A stretch of DNA of 64,000 nucleotides from Propionibacteriaceae bacterium (lineage in GTDB: Bacteria; Actinomycetota; Actinomycetes; Propionibacteriales; Propionibacteriaceae). Shown here piece by piece: positions 37,328 to 48,308 of the stretch; within the stretch, counting starts at the first letter, position 1; each line of letters begins with the position of its first letter. The notes under the pieces were generated by a model. That model was not told the DNA's origin, did not search any database, and worked only from the letters and a program-made list of their open reading frames with translations. The stretch is taken from positions 1-64,000 of the forward strand of contig JAITVK010000015.1 of the NCBI GenBank assembly GCA_031285845.1, read 5' to 3'. Both the position numbers and the translations under genes were made by a program.

Positions 37328-37597
37328 GTGACTTTTTTGATGCCGCTTGCGATGACTGGACCTATTGTCGCTTTGTCGATCGTTTTGATCATCACCAGCC
37401 TGCTTTTGACGCTGGCCATTCTGCGGCATGAGAGCCAAGGCGGCGGGATGTCCGACCTGTTCGGCGGGGGCATGTCCACCGCGTTCGGCGGCTCGACGAT
37501 CGCGCAACGCAACCTGGATCGGATCACCGTCATTGTCGGGGTGGTGTGGTTCGCCTGCATCGTCGGTTTGCTGTTGCTGTGGAAGGTAAACTCATAG
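37328..37597 (+). CDS. secG: Preprotein translocase subunit SecG
   Basis: Small accessory subunit of the SecYEG channel. The 89 residues form two membrane spans (about 12-33 and 64-84) joined by a cytoplasmic Gly/Ser-rich loop with G-G-M-S-D-L-F-G-G and the conserved T-A-F-G-G-S-T-I-A-Q-R-N-L-D-R-I-T. The GTG start follows the leaderless-type promoter. tpiA-secG is a standard actinobacterial neighbourhood. rbpA follows 52 bases later and could share its transcript. Confidence 0.93.
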   Translation: MTFLMPLAMTGPIVALSIVLIITSLLLTLAILRHESQGGGMSDLFGGGMSTAFGGSTIAQRNLDRITVIVGVVWFACIVGLLLLWKVNS

Positions 37598-37649
37598 TCT
37601 GTCACCGCAAGAGTGACGTGGTTCATCACACTCGTACCAAGGGAGATTT

Positions 37650-38006
37650 GTGGCTGTAGGGAGTGCTATTCGGGGAAGCCGAGTCGGCGCCGGTCCAATG
37701 GGTGAAGCGGAGCGAGGAGATTCGGCTCCACGGGTCTATGTGTCGTACTTCTGTGCGAACGGTCATGAGACTCGCCAGGCGTTCGCAGTCGGTGCGGAGT
37801 ATCCGGAGACGTGGGATTGTCCGCGCTGTGGATTGCCCGCCAACACTGACGCGTCCAATCCGCCACCTCCGCCCCACATTCTGCCCTACAAAACCCACTT
37901 GGCGTACGTCAAAGAGCGGCGTACCGAAGGCGAAGCCAAAGACATCCTGAGCGAAGCGCTGGGTGACCTGAGGGCCCGGCGTGCCGCCGGTGAGGCGATT
38001 TACTGA
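37650..38006 (+). CDS. rbpA: RNA polymerase-binding protein RbpA
   Basis: An actinobacteria-specific general transcription factor that stabilises the open complex and binds the principal sigma factor. The 118-residue protein has an N-terminal tail, a zinc-ribbon-like core with Y-F-C-A-N-G-H and W-D-C-P-R-C-G, and a basic linker leading to the sigma-interaction helix (about 85-115). GGGAG precedes the GTG at 37650. Some homologues lack one Cys pair; both are present here. It faces the 6-phosphogluconolactonase homologue across a 180-base convergent gap. Confidence 0.95.
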   Translation: MAVGSAIRGSRVGAGPMGEAERGDSAPRVYVSYFCANGHETRQAFAVGAEYPETWDCPRCGLPANTDASNPPPPPHILPYKTHLAYVKERRTEGEAKDILSEALGDLRARRAAGEAIY

Positions 38007-38042
38007 GGCTGTGAGGGGCCCAACGGCGGTCGTTCAAGATCG

Positions 38043-38154
38043 GCATCGCGCGATGCTGTGTTTGGAGCAATTCGCGCGCAGTCCAGCGAATTTGTGCGTC
38101 CACGATGATCCAGTCCCATCGAACGTACGAGTGGTCTCGGCGAACGTACGAGTG
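38043..38154. repeat. Palindrome and 21-bp-spaced direct repeats between rbpA and pgl
   Basis: The gap holds a perfect 14-base palindrome, GCATCGCGCGATGC (38043-38056), and two identical 14-base copies of CGAACGTACGAGTG at 38120-38133 and 38141-38154. The copies start exactly 21 bp, two helical turns, apart. Lying between gene ends rather than promoters, they are hard to explain as ordinary operators. Confidence 0.6.
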
Positions 38155-38186
38155 TGGGTGAAACCGGGTTCAATCGAGGTCGTCGG

Positions 38187-38918
38187 TCACAACGTGCAGC
38201 GGTGAAACGGAACCAGCGACAGCGCTTTGGCGTCCGCCAGCCACATCGTCGAGTCTGTGTCATCGATGTGGTTGACCGGAAGGTTCGGATCGTCATCGTG
38301 GGCCGAATGGAGAGCGTCGGCGACATCGACACCGCTGGCCAAAACCCAGGTCTGACGGCAGCGTCCCAGGCCAGCAGGTGTCAACGTGACGACCTGACGA
38401 TCGCCGTTCGCACCTCCGGTCACCGCGGCGGCCAGAGTCGAATATGACGTGTCCGTGACTGGGGGATTCAGCCCAGCGATTTGGCCTTGCGGCCCCAGCT
38501 CCAGCAGACAGATGTCGATCATCGGCGCTTCAGCCAACTCCTGGGAGTACTGGGCCGCGCCGGTCTCAGGATCGGCGGCGAGACTAGAAGACGGTATGGG
38601 GTGGATCTTGGCCGGGTCGAACGGCAGAGCCCCAGCCAATCGGCTGAGCGCTTGGAGCGAATTACGGTCAGGGTTGTCGATGTTGATGAAGTAGTCCCAG
38701 TTCCACCACAGATGAATGTCAGGGGCGACTAGCCCTGATTGTGGGGCCAACAGCGCCATGTGATCGTAGACTTCGTTGGCCAAGTCGCCGCCAGTTAGGC
38801 ACAGGCCGACCGATCCGTTGGCGGTTTGACGCTGTTTCATCGCCTGGAGGAGCAACACTGCGGTCTCGTACGCCAAAGAGTCGCGGTCCTCGAACCGCAT
38901 CAGCCTGCGTAGTGACAT
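38187..38918 (-). CDS. pgl: Degenerate 6-phosphogluconolactonase-family protein
   Basis: A 243-residue NagB/RpiA-fold protein of the 6-phosphogluconolactonase family. The fold signatures are recognisable: L-T-G-G-D-L (41-46), H-L-W-W with D-N-P-D-R-N (69-86), and L-L-E-L-G-P-Q-G-Q (138-146). The catalytic G-P-D-G-H is instead G-P-Q-G-Q, so the His is Gln, and the W-G-D-E-R motif reads W-N-W-D-Y. Lactonase activity is therefore doubtful. AAGGAGG precedes the ATG at 38918. In actinomycetes pgl here belongs to tkt-tal-zwf-opcA-pgl; none of the others is present. It may have a structural, regulatory or altered sugar-phosphate role. Confidence 0.75.
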   Translation of the reverse strand: MSLRRLMRFEDRDSLAYETAVLLLQAMKQRQTANGSVGLCLTGGDLANEVYDHMALLAPQSGLVAPDIHLWWNWDYFINIDNPDRNSLQALSRLAGALPFDPAKIHPIPSSSLAADPETGAAQYSQELAEAPMIDICLLELGPQGQIAGLNPPVTDTSYSTLAAAVTGGANGDRQVVTLTPAGLGRCRQTWVLASGVDVADALHSAHDDDPNLPVNHIDDTDSTMWLADAKALSLVPFHRCTL

Positions 38919-39019
38919 CACCCTCCTTTGCCCTAACTCGAAGATCGTCGCGTGTCCTAGGCCCCGAGGGCAAGCGGTGAAAGAACTCCGCAAGTCTACA
39001 GGCAATCCCTAAACAGACG

Positions 39020-39053
39020 AAAAGGGGGCCACGGCTGACCGTGACCCCCTTTT
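39020..39053. terminator. Bidirectional-type terminator after the pyrophosphatase gene
   Basis: Arms 39020-39034 and 39039-39053 form a 15-bp stem with one mismatch. It is flanked by AAAA and TTTT, so it has a U-tract in either direction. It ends the reverse-strand pyrophosphatase transcript 17 bases after its stop codon. Confidence 0.85.
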
Positions 39054-39069
39054 CTTAGCGTGAGCGAAC

Positions 39070-41598
<2,529 letters not shown>

Positions 41599-41749
41599 GA
41601 TCATTCCTCTTGTAGTTGTCTCGATGAGCTACCCCGCGTGGCGATTGATGTCCACGTTACGGGCAGTCAACACCCTAGCCCTTTCTTCGCCGCCTGGGCC
41701 GGAGTCGGCCACATCTTGCGGACGCCGGTCGATCGGCGTGGCAATGGGA

Positions 41750-41768
41750 TAGGATACACGGATCGTGT
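41750..41768 (+). promoter_or_regulatory. sufR promoter with palindromic operator candidate
   Basis: TAGGAT (41750-41755) fits a -10 box. It is followed at once by the inverted repeat ACACG-gat-CGTGT (41756-41768), which would cover the transcription start. SufR proteins autoregulate by binding ACAC/GTGT-type palindromes at their own promoter, so this is a likely SufR site. Confidence 0.5.
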
Positions 41769-41812
41769 GAGCCGATGTGACAAGACGGTGAGAATTACGC
41801 AAGAATGGACTT

Positions 41813-42496
41813 GTGAAAATCGTGCCGTCCGTCCCAGCCCCAGGTGAGGCGTCGGACGCGACCACGCGGCATCGAGTCATGCGTCACGTGCTGGAGCACG
41901 GTTGGACGACCTCGAACGACTTGGCCAATCAGTTCGGTTTGACCTCGGCCGCCATCCGACGTCATTTGGCTCATCTGGAGTCTTCGGGCATGGTGGTCGT
42001 CCGCGCTCAGCCGCAATCCAGACGCCAAGGCGCTGGTCGGCCCGCCAAAGAGTACGCCGCCACGGCCGTTGGCCGTGAGACCTTCAGTCACTCGTACGAC
42101 GAATTCGCCATCGACGCGATTGAGACTTTGCGTCAGATCGGCGGTGACGAGGCAGTGACGCGGTTCTTCGAGGAACGGTTCGCCGACATCGAGGCCGGCT
42201 TCGCCCAGGTCCTGGCTGAGCGCCCCCAGGTGGATCCGGCGCAGGCGCTGTCCGAAGCTTTGACGGAGGATGGCTTCATGGCTGGGTTGCTGCCGGTGGG
42301 CAACGGGGAGCAGTTGTGCCAGCACAACTGTCCGTACACCGCGGTGGCCGTCCGTTTCCCGCAATTGTGTCGGATCGAGACCTCGGTCTTCTCTCGGCTG
42401 TTGCAGTCCCACGTCCAACGCATCGCCACCATCGCTCATGGCGATGGCGTTTGCACCACGCACATTCCCCAACCCCTGAGAAAGGAGGGCAGGTGA
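41813..42496 (+). CDS. sufR: Iron-sulfur cluster-sensing repressor SufR
   Basis: Represses the suf operon when it carries an Fe-S cluster. Of 227 residues, a winged helix-turn-helix of ArsR/DeoR type lies at about 20-80 ([20 protein letters not shown]). The C-terminal half has the cluster cysteines C-Q-H-N-C-P-Y, P-Q-L-C-R and G-V-C-T-T-H. GTG at 41813 has a weak leaderless-like hexamer (AAGAAT, six bases upstream), but the promoter at 41750 is better. The stop codon overlaps the sufB start (GTGA). It heads sufR-B-D-C-S-U-T. Confidence 0.94.
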   Translation: MKIVPSVPAPGEASDATTRHRVMRHVLEHGWTTSNDLANQFGLTSAAIRRHLAHLESSGMVVVRAQPQSRRQGAGRPAKEYAATAVGRETFSHSYDEFAIDAIETLRQIGGDEAVTRFFEERFADIEAGFAQVLAERPQVDPAQALSEALTEDGFMAGLLPVGNGEQLCQHNCPYTAVAVRFPQLCRIETSVFSRLLQSHVQRIATIAHGDGVCTTHIPQPLRKEGR

Positions 42497-43992
42497 GCAC
42501 ACCTGTCACCAGTTCGCGTGAGGCGACCACGACCGTTGAGGCCGGTGACGCCCAAGGCGAGCAGCATTCGGCGCCAGGCACTGGCGCCACTCAAGACGAG
42601 CATCTGGCCGCTCTCGGAACCTATCGTTTCGGGTGGCACGACTCAGACCAGGCCGGTCAGCAGGCCTCGCGGGGTTTGACCACCGACGTGGTCAAACAGA
42701 TCTCGCAGCGCAAGGCAGAGCCCCAATGGATGCTGGATTTCCGACTGAAAGCCCTCAGGTTGTTCGATAAGAAACCGATTCCGATGTGGGGCGCGGATCT
42801 GTTGGGCATCGACTTCGACGAGATCAAGTATTACGTCAAGCCGACAGACTCCCAGGTCGAGTCGTGGGAGGACCTGCCCGAAGACATCCGACGCACGTAC
42901 GATCGACTGGGTATCCCCGAGGCTGAGCGCAAGCGCCTGGTCTCCGGAGTGGCCGCCCAGTATGAATCCGAGGTTGTCTATCACAAGATCAATGAGGAGT
43001 TGGCGCGTCAGGGAGTGATTTTCCTTGACACCGACTCTGGTCTGAAGCAGTACCCGGAATTGTTCGAGGAGTACTTCGGCTCGGTGATTCCGGCCGGGGA
43101 CAACAAGTTCTCCGCGCTCAACTCGGCAGTGTGGTCGGGCGGTTCGTTCATTTACGTCCCCAAAGGCGTGCACGTCTCAATCCCGCTGCAGGCGTACTTC
43201 AGGATCAACACCGAGAACATGGGGCAGTTCGAGCGCACGCTGATCATCGTCGACGAGGACGCCTTCGTCCACTACGTCGAGGGTTGCACCGCTCCAATTT
43301 ACAAGACCGACTCGCTGCACGCCGCGGTGGTGGAGATCATCATCAAGAAGGGCGCGCGCTGCCGCTACACCACGATCCAAAACTGGTCGAACAATGTGTA
43401 CAACCTCGTGACGAAGCGGGCCACCTGCGCTGAAGGCGCGACAATGGAATGGATCGATGGCAACATCGGGTCGAAGACGACGATGAAGTATCCGGCAGTG
43501 TGGTTGTTGGGTGAACATGCCAAAGGCGAGACTTTGTCGATCGCGTTCGCCGGGCCAGGTCAGCATCAAGACACCGGCTCCAAAATGGTTCACGCCGCGC
43601 CGTACACCTCTTCGACCATCGTGTCGAAGTCGGTGGCCCGCGGCGGAGGTCGCGCGTCGTATCGTGGACTGGTCCACGTCACACCCAAGGCCCATCACTC
43701 CGCGTCGTCAGTCCGATGTGACGCGCTGCTAGTCGACTCCGTCTCCCGCTCCGACACTTACCCGTACGTCGATGTCCGTGAGGACGAGGTGTCCATGGCC
43801 CATGAGGCGACAGTGTCCAAGGTTAGCGAGGATCAACTGTTCTACCTGATGAGTCGAGGGTTGACCGAGGAGGAAGCGATGGCCATGGTGGTCAGGGGCT
43901 TCGTCGAACCGATCGCTCGCGAGTTGCCCATGGAATACGCGCTGGAACTCAACCGACTGATTGAGCTTCAAATGGAAGGAGCAGTCGGATGA
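42493..43992 (+). CDS. sufB: Fe-S cluster assembly protein SufB
   Basis: Scaffold subunit of the SufBC2D complex on which Fe-S clusters form. The 499 residues contain the SufB beta-helix core with V-P-K-G-V, the E-G-C-T-A-P segment bearing a conserved Cys, and [13 protein letters not shown]. The GTG at 42493 overlaps the sufR stop and has AAAGGAGG upstream; the longer frame from 42316 lies inside sufR and is rejected. The first 40 residues are a poorly conserved Ala/Thr/Glu-rich tail. It is co-translated with sufD (ATGA overlap). Confidence 0.97.
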   Translation: MSTPVTSSREATTTVEAGDAQGEQHSAPGTGATQDEHLAALGTYRFGWHDSDQAGQQASRGLTTDVVKQISQRKAEPQWMLDFRLKALRLFDKKPIPMWGADLLGIDFDEIKYYVKPTDSQVESWEDLPEDIRRTYDRLGIPEAERKRLVSGVAAQYESEVVYHKINEELARQGVIFLDTDSGLKQYPELFEEYFGSVIPAGDNKFSALNSAVWSGGSFIYVPKGVHVSIPLQAYFRINTENMGQFERTLIIVDEDAFVHYVEGCTAPIYKTDSLHAAVVEIIIKKGARCRYTTIQNWSNNVYNLVTKRATCAEGATMEWIDGNIGSKTTMKYPAVWLLGEHAKGETLSIAFAGPGQHQDTGSKMVHAAPYTSSTIVSKSVARGGGRASYRGLVHVTPKAHHSASSVRCDALLVDSVSRSDTYPYVDVREDEVSMAHEATVSKVSEDQLFYLMSRGLTEEEAMAMVVRGFVEPIARELPMEYALELNRLIELQMEGAVG

Positions 43993-45125
43993 CCACCGCC
44001 CACGTCACACCCCAGGACACGGCCGTGTCGCACCTGCACCCGCGAGGGTCGTTCGTGATCGAGGATCATCGGCTGCCCACCGGCAAAGAGGAAGTTTGGC
44101 GTTTCACGCCGATTGGCCAGATGGAGGACTTCTTCGATCAGATGCTTGAGCGGGCGTCCATGCCGATCACCCTCGAGGCCGGGCCCGACAAGGCATGGTC
44201 CTGGCTAAAACCGGGAGCCTTCCCTCGGGGCAGCGTTTTGGTTCCGGTGGACCGCCCGGCGGCGATCGCCGCCAGCGAGGACCAGGCGCGGCACGTCGTG
44301 ATCGACGGCGCCCACGCCGACCCGATCCGATTGTCCATTCATGGCGATGGCCTCGACCCGAGCGCGGCCCACCTAGTGATCGAGGCCAAGCCGGCGTCGT
44401 CGGCCACGGTGGTCCTCACTCACACGGGGTTGGCCCGTTTCATCGGCAATGTCGAAATTCGAGTCGGTCAGGCGGCCAGCTTGACGGTGGTGACGATCCA
44501 AGATTGGGATCGAGGGTCAGTCCATCTGGGCCAGCACGAGGCCTTGGTCGACGAAGGCGCGACGTACCGTCACATCGCGGTGTCGCTGGGCGGAGATCTT
44601 GTGCGCTTGCAGAACAACGTGTCGTACGCCGGCTCGGGCGGCGACGCTGAACTGTTGGGCGTGTACTTCGCTGACGCCGGCCAACACCTGGAACATCGAC
44701 TGTTCATCGACCACAACCATCCCAAAGGTGTGTCGCACGTCGATTACCGCGGTGCTCTGCAGGGCGAACGGGCGGAGTCGGTGTGGGTCGGCGACGTGCT
44801 GATTCGCCCTGCCGCTGTGGGAATCGAGACCTACGAGGCGAACAAAAACCTGGTGTTGACCGACGGGTGTCGGGTTCATGCCGTGCCGAATCTGGAGATC
44901 GAGACCGGTGAGATCCTCGGCGCCGGGCATTCGGCGTCGACTGGTCGTTTCGATGATGAGCAGCTGTTCTATTTGAAGAGCCGTGGCATCACCGAGACGG
45001 AGGCCCGCCATCTGGTGGTGCGCGGCTTTTTCTCGGCCATTCTGGCCCGGATCGGCCTGGACGACGTCGCCGCGACCCTGATGAGTCGCATCGACAAAGA
45101 ACTAGCTTTTGATAAGGAGAACTGA
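43989..45125 (+). CDS. sufD: Fe-S cluster assembly protein SufD
   Basis: Partner of SufB in the SufBC2D scaffold. Of 378 residues, the beta-helix core is homologous to SufB and includes [17 protein letters not shown], whose His corresponds to the one implicated in cluster assembly. A C-terminal helical domain interacts with SufC ([11 protein letters not shown]). The ATG overlaps the sufB stop. A good ribosome binding site for sufC (AAGGAG) lies across its last codons. Confidence 0.95.
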   Translation: MTTAHVTPQDTAVSHLHPRGSFVIEDHRLPTGKEEVWRFTPIGQMEDFFDQMLERASMPITLEAGPDKAWSWLKPGAFPRGSVLVPVDRPAAIAASEDQARHVVIDGAHADPIRLSIHGDGLDPSAAHLVIEAKPASSATVVLTHTGLARFIGNVEIRVGQAASLTVVTIQDWDRGSVHLGQHEALVDEGATYRHIAVSLGGDLVRLQNNVSYAGSGGDAELLGVYFADAGQHLEHRLFIDHNHPKGVSHVDYRGALQGERAESVWVGDVLIRPAAVGIETYEANKNLVLTDGCRVHAVPNLEIETGEILGAGHSASTGRFDDEQLFYLKSRGITETEARHLVVRGFFSAILARIGLDDVAATLMSRIDKELAFDKEN

Positions 45126-45127
45126 TT

Positions 45128-45892
45128 GTGGAAAGCCGTGGTTTGGAGATCGAAGACCTGCATGTCTCGGTTGAGACGGAGACAGGTCCCAAGCCCATTT
45201 TGAAGGGTGTCGACCTGGTGGTGCGTCCCGGTGAGGTTCATGCCATCATGGGCCCGAACGGGTCGGGCAAATCCACCTTGGCGTACTCGCTGGCCGGGCA
45301 TCCGAAGTACACGATCACCTCAGGGTCGGTGCGTCTGGACGGCCAGGAACTGGTCGGACTCAGTGTCGACGCCAGGGCGCGGGCTGGTTTGTTCTTGGCC
45401 ATGCAGTACCCGGTGGAAGTCCAGGGAGTCTCGGTCGCCAACTTCTTGCGTACGGCCAAGACGGCCATCGACGGGCAGGCTCCGCCGCTGCGCGGATGGG
45501 TCAAGAAGGTCAATGCCTCCTTGGCTCAGATGCAGTTGGACGACGAATTCGCCTCACGCTCGGTCAACGAGGGTTTCTCCGGTGGCGAGAAGAAGCGCAA
45601 CGAGATCGTCCAATTGGATCTGCTCAACCCGAAGTACGCCGTCTTGGATGAGACCGACTCTGGCTTGGACATCGACGCCTTGCGTGTCGTGTCCGAAGGT
45701 GTCAACCGCTACACAGCCCCGGGTGATCGCGGGTTGTTGTTGATCACTCATTACACGCGAATCCTGCGCTACATCAAGCCTGACTTCGTCCATGTCTTCG
45801 TCGACGGCCACGTGGTGGCCGAGGGTGATTCGACCTTGGCCGAGTCTTTGGAAGAGACCGGGTACGAGAAGTGGGTCAAGGCCGTCGAATGA
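45128..45892 (+). CDS. sufC: Fe-S cluster assembly ATPase SufC
   Basis: ABC-type ATPase that drives conformational change in SufBD. The 254-residue protein has Walker A G-P-N-G-S-G-K-S, Q-loop M-Q-Y-P, a signature with the SufC-specific form F-S-G-G-E-K-K-R-N-E and Walker B V-L-D-E-T-D-S-G-L-D. It starts with GTG at 45128 after AAGGAGA. The stop codon overlaps the sufS start (ATGA). Like other SufC proteins it has no membrane partner and works in the cytosol. Confidence 0.97.
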   Translation: MESRGLEIEDLHVSVETETGPKPILKGVDLVVRPGEVHAIMGPNGSGKSTLAYSLAGHPKYTITSGSVRLDGQELVGLSVDARARAGLFLAMQYPVEVQGVSVANFLRTAKTAIDGQAPPLRGWVKKVNASLAQMQLDDEFASRSVNEGFSGGEKKRNEIVQLDLLNPKYAVLDETDSGLDIDALRVVSEGVNRYTAPGDRGLLLITHYTRILRYIKPDFVHVFVDGHVVAEGDSTLAESLEETGYEKWVKAVE

Positions 45893-47142
45893 CTGACTGG
45901 GAAGCGATCCGAGCCGACTTCCCGATTCTGAAGCGCAGGGTCGGGAAGTCGGACTTGGTCTATTTGGACTCAGCCAACACCTCACAGAAACCGGCGTGTG
46001 TGGTGTCCGCGATCGCGGACCACTATCTGCATCACAACGCCAATGTCGCTCGGGCCATGCACACCGTCGGTCTGGAAGCCACTCAGGCCTACGAGGCGGC
46101 GCGGGCCACCGTGGCTCAATTCGTCCACGGTCGCGCTGAGGAAGTCGTGTTCACGAAGAACGCCTCGGAGGCGCTGAACCTGGCGGCGCACACGTTGTCC
46201 TCGCGTCTGGGGCCAGGCGACGAGATTGTCATCTCCGTGGCGGAGCATCATTCGAACATAGTGCCATGGCAGATGGCCGCTCAACGCACCGGCGCGACGT
46301 TGCGCTGGTTCGATGTCACCGACGATGGCCGTTTCGATCTAGACAAGGCTCGCGCCGAGTCGCTGATCAACGAGCGAACCAAGTGCGTGTCCATCACCGC
46401 GATGTCCAACGTCACCGGGGTGGCTCCGCCGGTGACGCAGGTCGCGCAGTGGGCCCATCAGGTGGGAGCGCATGTGGTGGTCGACGCCTCCCAGACCGCG
46501 CCGCATTGTCCGATCGATGTCACGACGCTGGGGGCAGACCTGGTGGCTTTCACTGGCCACAAGATGCTCGGTCCCACAGGGATCGGTGTCTTGTGGGGTC
46601 GCTACGATCTGTTGGACTCGCTGCCGCCCTTCCTCGGCGGGGGAGAGATGATCGAAATCGTCCGAATGACTGGGTCGACCTATGCCAGACCGCCGCATCG
46701 TTTCGAAGCTGGCACCCCGCCGATCGCGCAGGCGGTCGGGCTGGACGCGGCCATCGACTATTTGTCTGAAGTCGGGTTGGAGTCCATCGACGAGCATGAT
46801 CGAGTGCTGACCGATTACGCTCTGGAGCGGTTGAGTCAGGTGCCGCATCTGCGAATCCTGGGTCCGACCACCGGCCAGCGCGGTCCGGTGGTGTCGTTCA
46901 CTTTGGCCGACATCCATCCTCACGATGTGATGCAGATCCTCGACTCACGCGGGGTGGCCGTACGTGGTGGTCATCATTGTGCTCGGCCTCTGCATGAGCG
47001 TTTGGGAGTTCAGGCCAGCGTACGGGCGTCGTTCTACCTCTACACGACCCCAGACGAGATTGACGCCTTGGTCGACGCTCTGTTGGCCACCTTGAGCTTC
47101 TTCCGTGTGCCCGGGTCTGCCTCTAAGGTCCATCATGGCTGA
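45889..47142 (+). CDS. sufS: Cysteine desulfurase SufS
   Basis: A PLP enzyme that takes sulfur from cysteine as a persulfide for Fe-S assembly. Of 417 residues, the PLP-binding Lys is in T-G-H-K-M-L-G (about 225) and the catalytic Cys in R-G-G-H-H-C-A-R-P (about 364), the class II pattern. The N-terminal L-D-S-A-N-T-S-Q-K-P and H-H-N-A-N-V-A-R are conserved. The ATG at 45889 overlaps sufC. The sulfur acceptor is expected to be SufU, whose gene overlaps the 3' end by eight bases. Confidence 0.97.
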   Translation: MTDWEAIRADFPILKRRVGKSDLVYLDSANTSQKPACVVSAIADHYLHHNANVARAMHTVGLEATQAYEAARATVAQFVHGRAEEVVFTKNASEALNLAAHTLSSRLGPGDEIVISVAEHHSNIVPWQMAAQRTGATLRWFDVTDDGRFDLDKARAESLINERTKCVSITAMSNVTGVAPPVTQVAQWAHQVGAHVVVDASQTAPHCPIDVTTLGADLVAFTGHKMLGPTGIGVLWGRYDLLDSLPPFLGGGEMIEIVRMTGSTYARPPHRFEAGTPPIAQAVGLDAAIDYLSEVGLESIDEHDRVLTDYALERLSQVPHLRILGPTTGQRGPVVSFTLADIHPHDVMQILDSRGVAVRGGHHCARPLHERLGVQASVRASFYLYTTPDEIDALVDALLATLSFFRVPGSASKVHHG

Positions 47143-47572
47143 TCTTCAGGGGCTCTATCAGGACATCATTCTCGATCATTATCGAGCCAAGCATCACAGC
47201 GGGCTTCGCCTTCCGTACGACGTGGAGGTGACCCACGTCAATCCGTCCTGCGGCGACGAACTGGTGTTGCGCCTGAGCCTGGATGGGACCACGATCCGTG
47301 ACATCAGCTATGAGGCGCAAGGGTGCTCCATCTCTCAGGCGTCGACATCGGTGATGACCGACTTGGTGATCGGTGGGTCCACTGATCACGCGTTGGCTCT
47401 TCACGACGGTTTCGTCGAGATGTTGGAGGGGCGTGGCACAGTGGAACTGGATGAGGACACCTATGGTGACGCCATCGCCTTCAATGGCGTCAGTCAGTTT
47501 CCCGCGCGCGTCAAGTGCGCCATGCTGGGCTGGGCCGCGCTGAAGGACGCTATCACGAGAGGACGGAGCTGA
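47135..47572 (+). CDS. sufU: Zinc-dependent sulfurtransferase SufU
   Basis: Accepts persulfide sulfur from SufS. The 145-residue IscU-like protein has three cysteines in the SufU arrangement (N-P-S-C-G-D, Q-G-C-S-I-S and V-K-C-A-M-L-G-W) plus the Asp of C-G-D for zinc. The SufU-type insertion between the second and third Cys is present. The ATG at 47135 lies inside the sufS end; a frame from 47105 is ignored because it adds residues unlike the family. sufT follows one base after the stop. Confidence 0.94.
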   Translation: MADLQGLYQDIILDHYRAKHHSGLRLPYDVEVTHVNPSCGDELVLRLSLDGTTIRDISYEAQGCSISQASTSVMTDLVIGGSTDHALALHDGFVEMLEGRGTVELDEDTYGDAIAFNGVSQFPARVKCAMLGWAALKDAITRGRS

Positions 47573-47573
47573 C

Positions 47574-47969
47574 ATGAGCATCGACCAGACATCTGACGTG
47601 CCGCAATCGGCGAAACGGGCCGCGGCCCACCTGGTCGACGAGGCGATCCTCGGCGACCACTGGGGCACCACCGAGCAGATTCTCGACGCGCTCAAAGACG
47701 TGGTCGATCCCGAACTGGGGGTCAACATCGTCGATTTGGGACTGGTCTATGGGGTTGACATCGACGCCGCTGGCGTGGCCACGATCGATCTGACCCTGAC
47801 GTCGCCGGCCTGTCCTTTGACCGATCAGCTCGAAACGGACGTGCGTTATCTGGTCGCGAGTCTGGCCAAAGACGTGGTCATCAACTGGGTGTGGCTTCCA
47901 CCGTGGAGCCTCGACATGATCACCGATGATGGTCGTGAGCAATTGAGAGCCATCGGCTTCAGTCTGTGA
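47574..47969 (+). CDS. sufT: MIP18/DUF59-family Fe-S maturation factor (SufT-like)
   Basis: Helps mature Fe-S proteins. Of 131 residues, a short N-terminal tail is followed by the DUF59 domain (about 38-128) with D-P-E-L-G-V-N-I-V-D-L-G-L-V-Y and the reactive T-S-P-A-C-P-L-T-D. A C-terminal P-P-W motif is typical. It is spaced two bases from sufU, the standard last gene of actinobacterial suf operons. The next 107 bases hold the promoter of the following small gene. Confidence 0.92.
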   Translation: MSIDQTSDVPQSAKRAAAHLVDEAILGDHWGTTEQILDALKDVVDPELGVNIVDLGLVYGVDIDAAGVATIDLTLTSPACPLTDQLETDVRYLVASLAKDVVINWVWLPPWSLDMITDDGREQLRAIGFSL

Positions 47970-48063
47970 GACTGGTCGTGACCTGGGCACTCGCGGCGCC
48001 ACGGTCAGCCTTTCGCCGGTTCACATCATCTGCGTGAGAGTGCGTCGGACACGCAGACTAAGC

Positions 48064-48069
48064 TAGGCT
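48064..48069 (+). promoter_or_regulatory. -10 element for leaderless miniprotein gene
   Basis: TAGGCT ends seven bases before the ATG at 48077. No ribosome binding site precedes that ATG. Confidence 0.5.
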
Positions 48070-48076
48070 GGGTCTC

Positions 48077-48205
48077 ATGAAGAAGCACGTTCTGATTGTC
48101 CTCGCCATCTTAGCCATCTTCGGTTTCGCGTATGTCGCTCGCGCGAAGAAGGCGGCTGAGGCAGAGGCAGAGCTGTGGTCCGAGGCGTTGGATCCGGCTT
48201 TCTAG
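48077..48205 (+). CDS. DLW-39-like 42-residue protein
   Basis: A small protein starting M-K-K-H-V-L-I-V, with one hydrophobic helix (about 4-20), a charged Lys/Ala/Glu helix and the ending E-L-W-S-E-A-L-D-P-A-F. The last part closely resembles the D-L-W-x-E-A-T-D-P signature of the actinobacterial DLW-39 family, whose function is unknown, with Glu replacing the first Asp. The hydrophobic N-terminus suggests membrane attachment. It has its own leaderless-type promoter, supporting expression. DLW-39 genes usually sit near gyrA; here it lies between sufT and the ABC-F gene. Confidence 0.75.
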   Translation: MKKHVLIVLAILAIFGFAYVARAKKAAEAEAELWSEALDPAF

Positions 48206-48308
48206 TCTCGCGGCGCGGATAGCGCCTGAGTTTTGTGTCGTTGTCGTCCATCGCGGACCCGCCGCGGTACGGCAGCGCGTTGTCACACTGTCAAGGAATC
48301 AGTGAACT

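Noticed and set aside
38120-38154. Calling the 14-base repeats LexA boxes
   Set aside because: Each has at least four mismatches to the SOS consensus and lies between gene ends rather than at a promoter.
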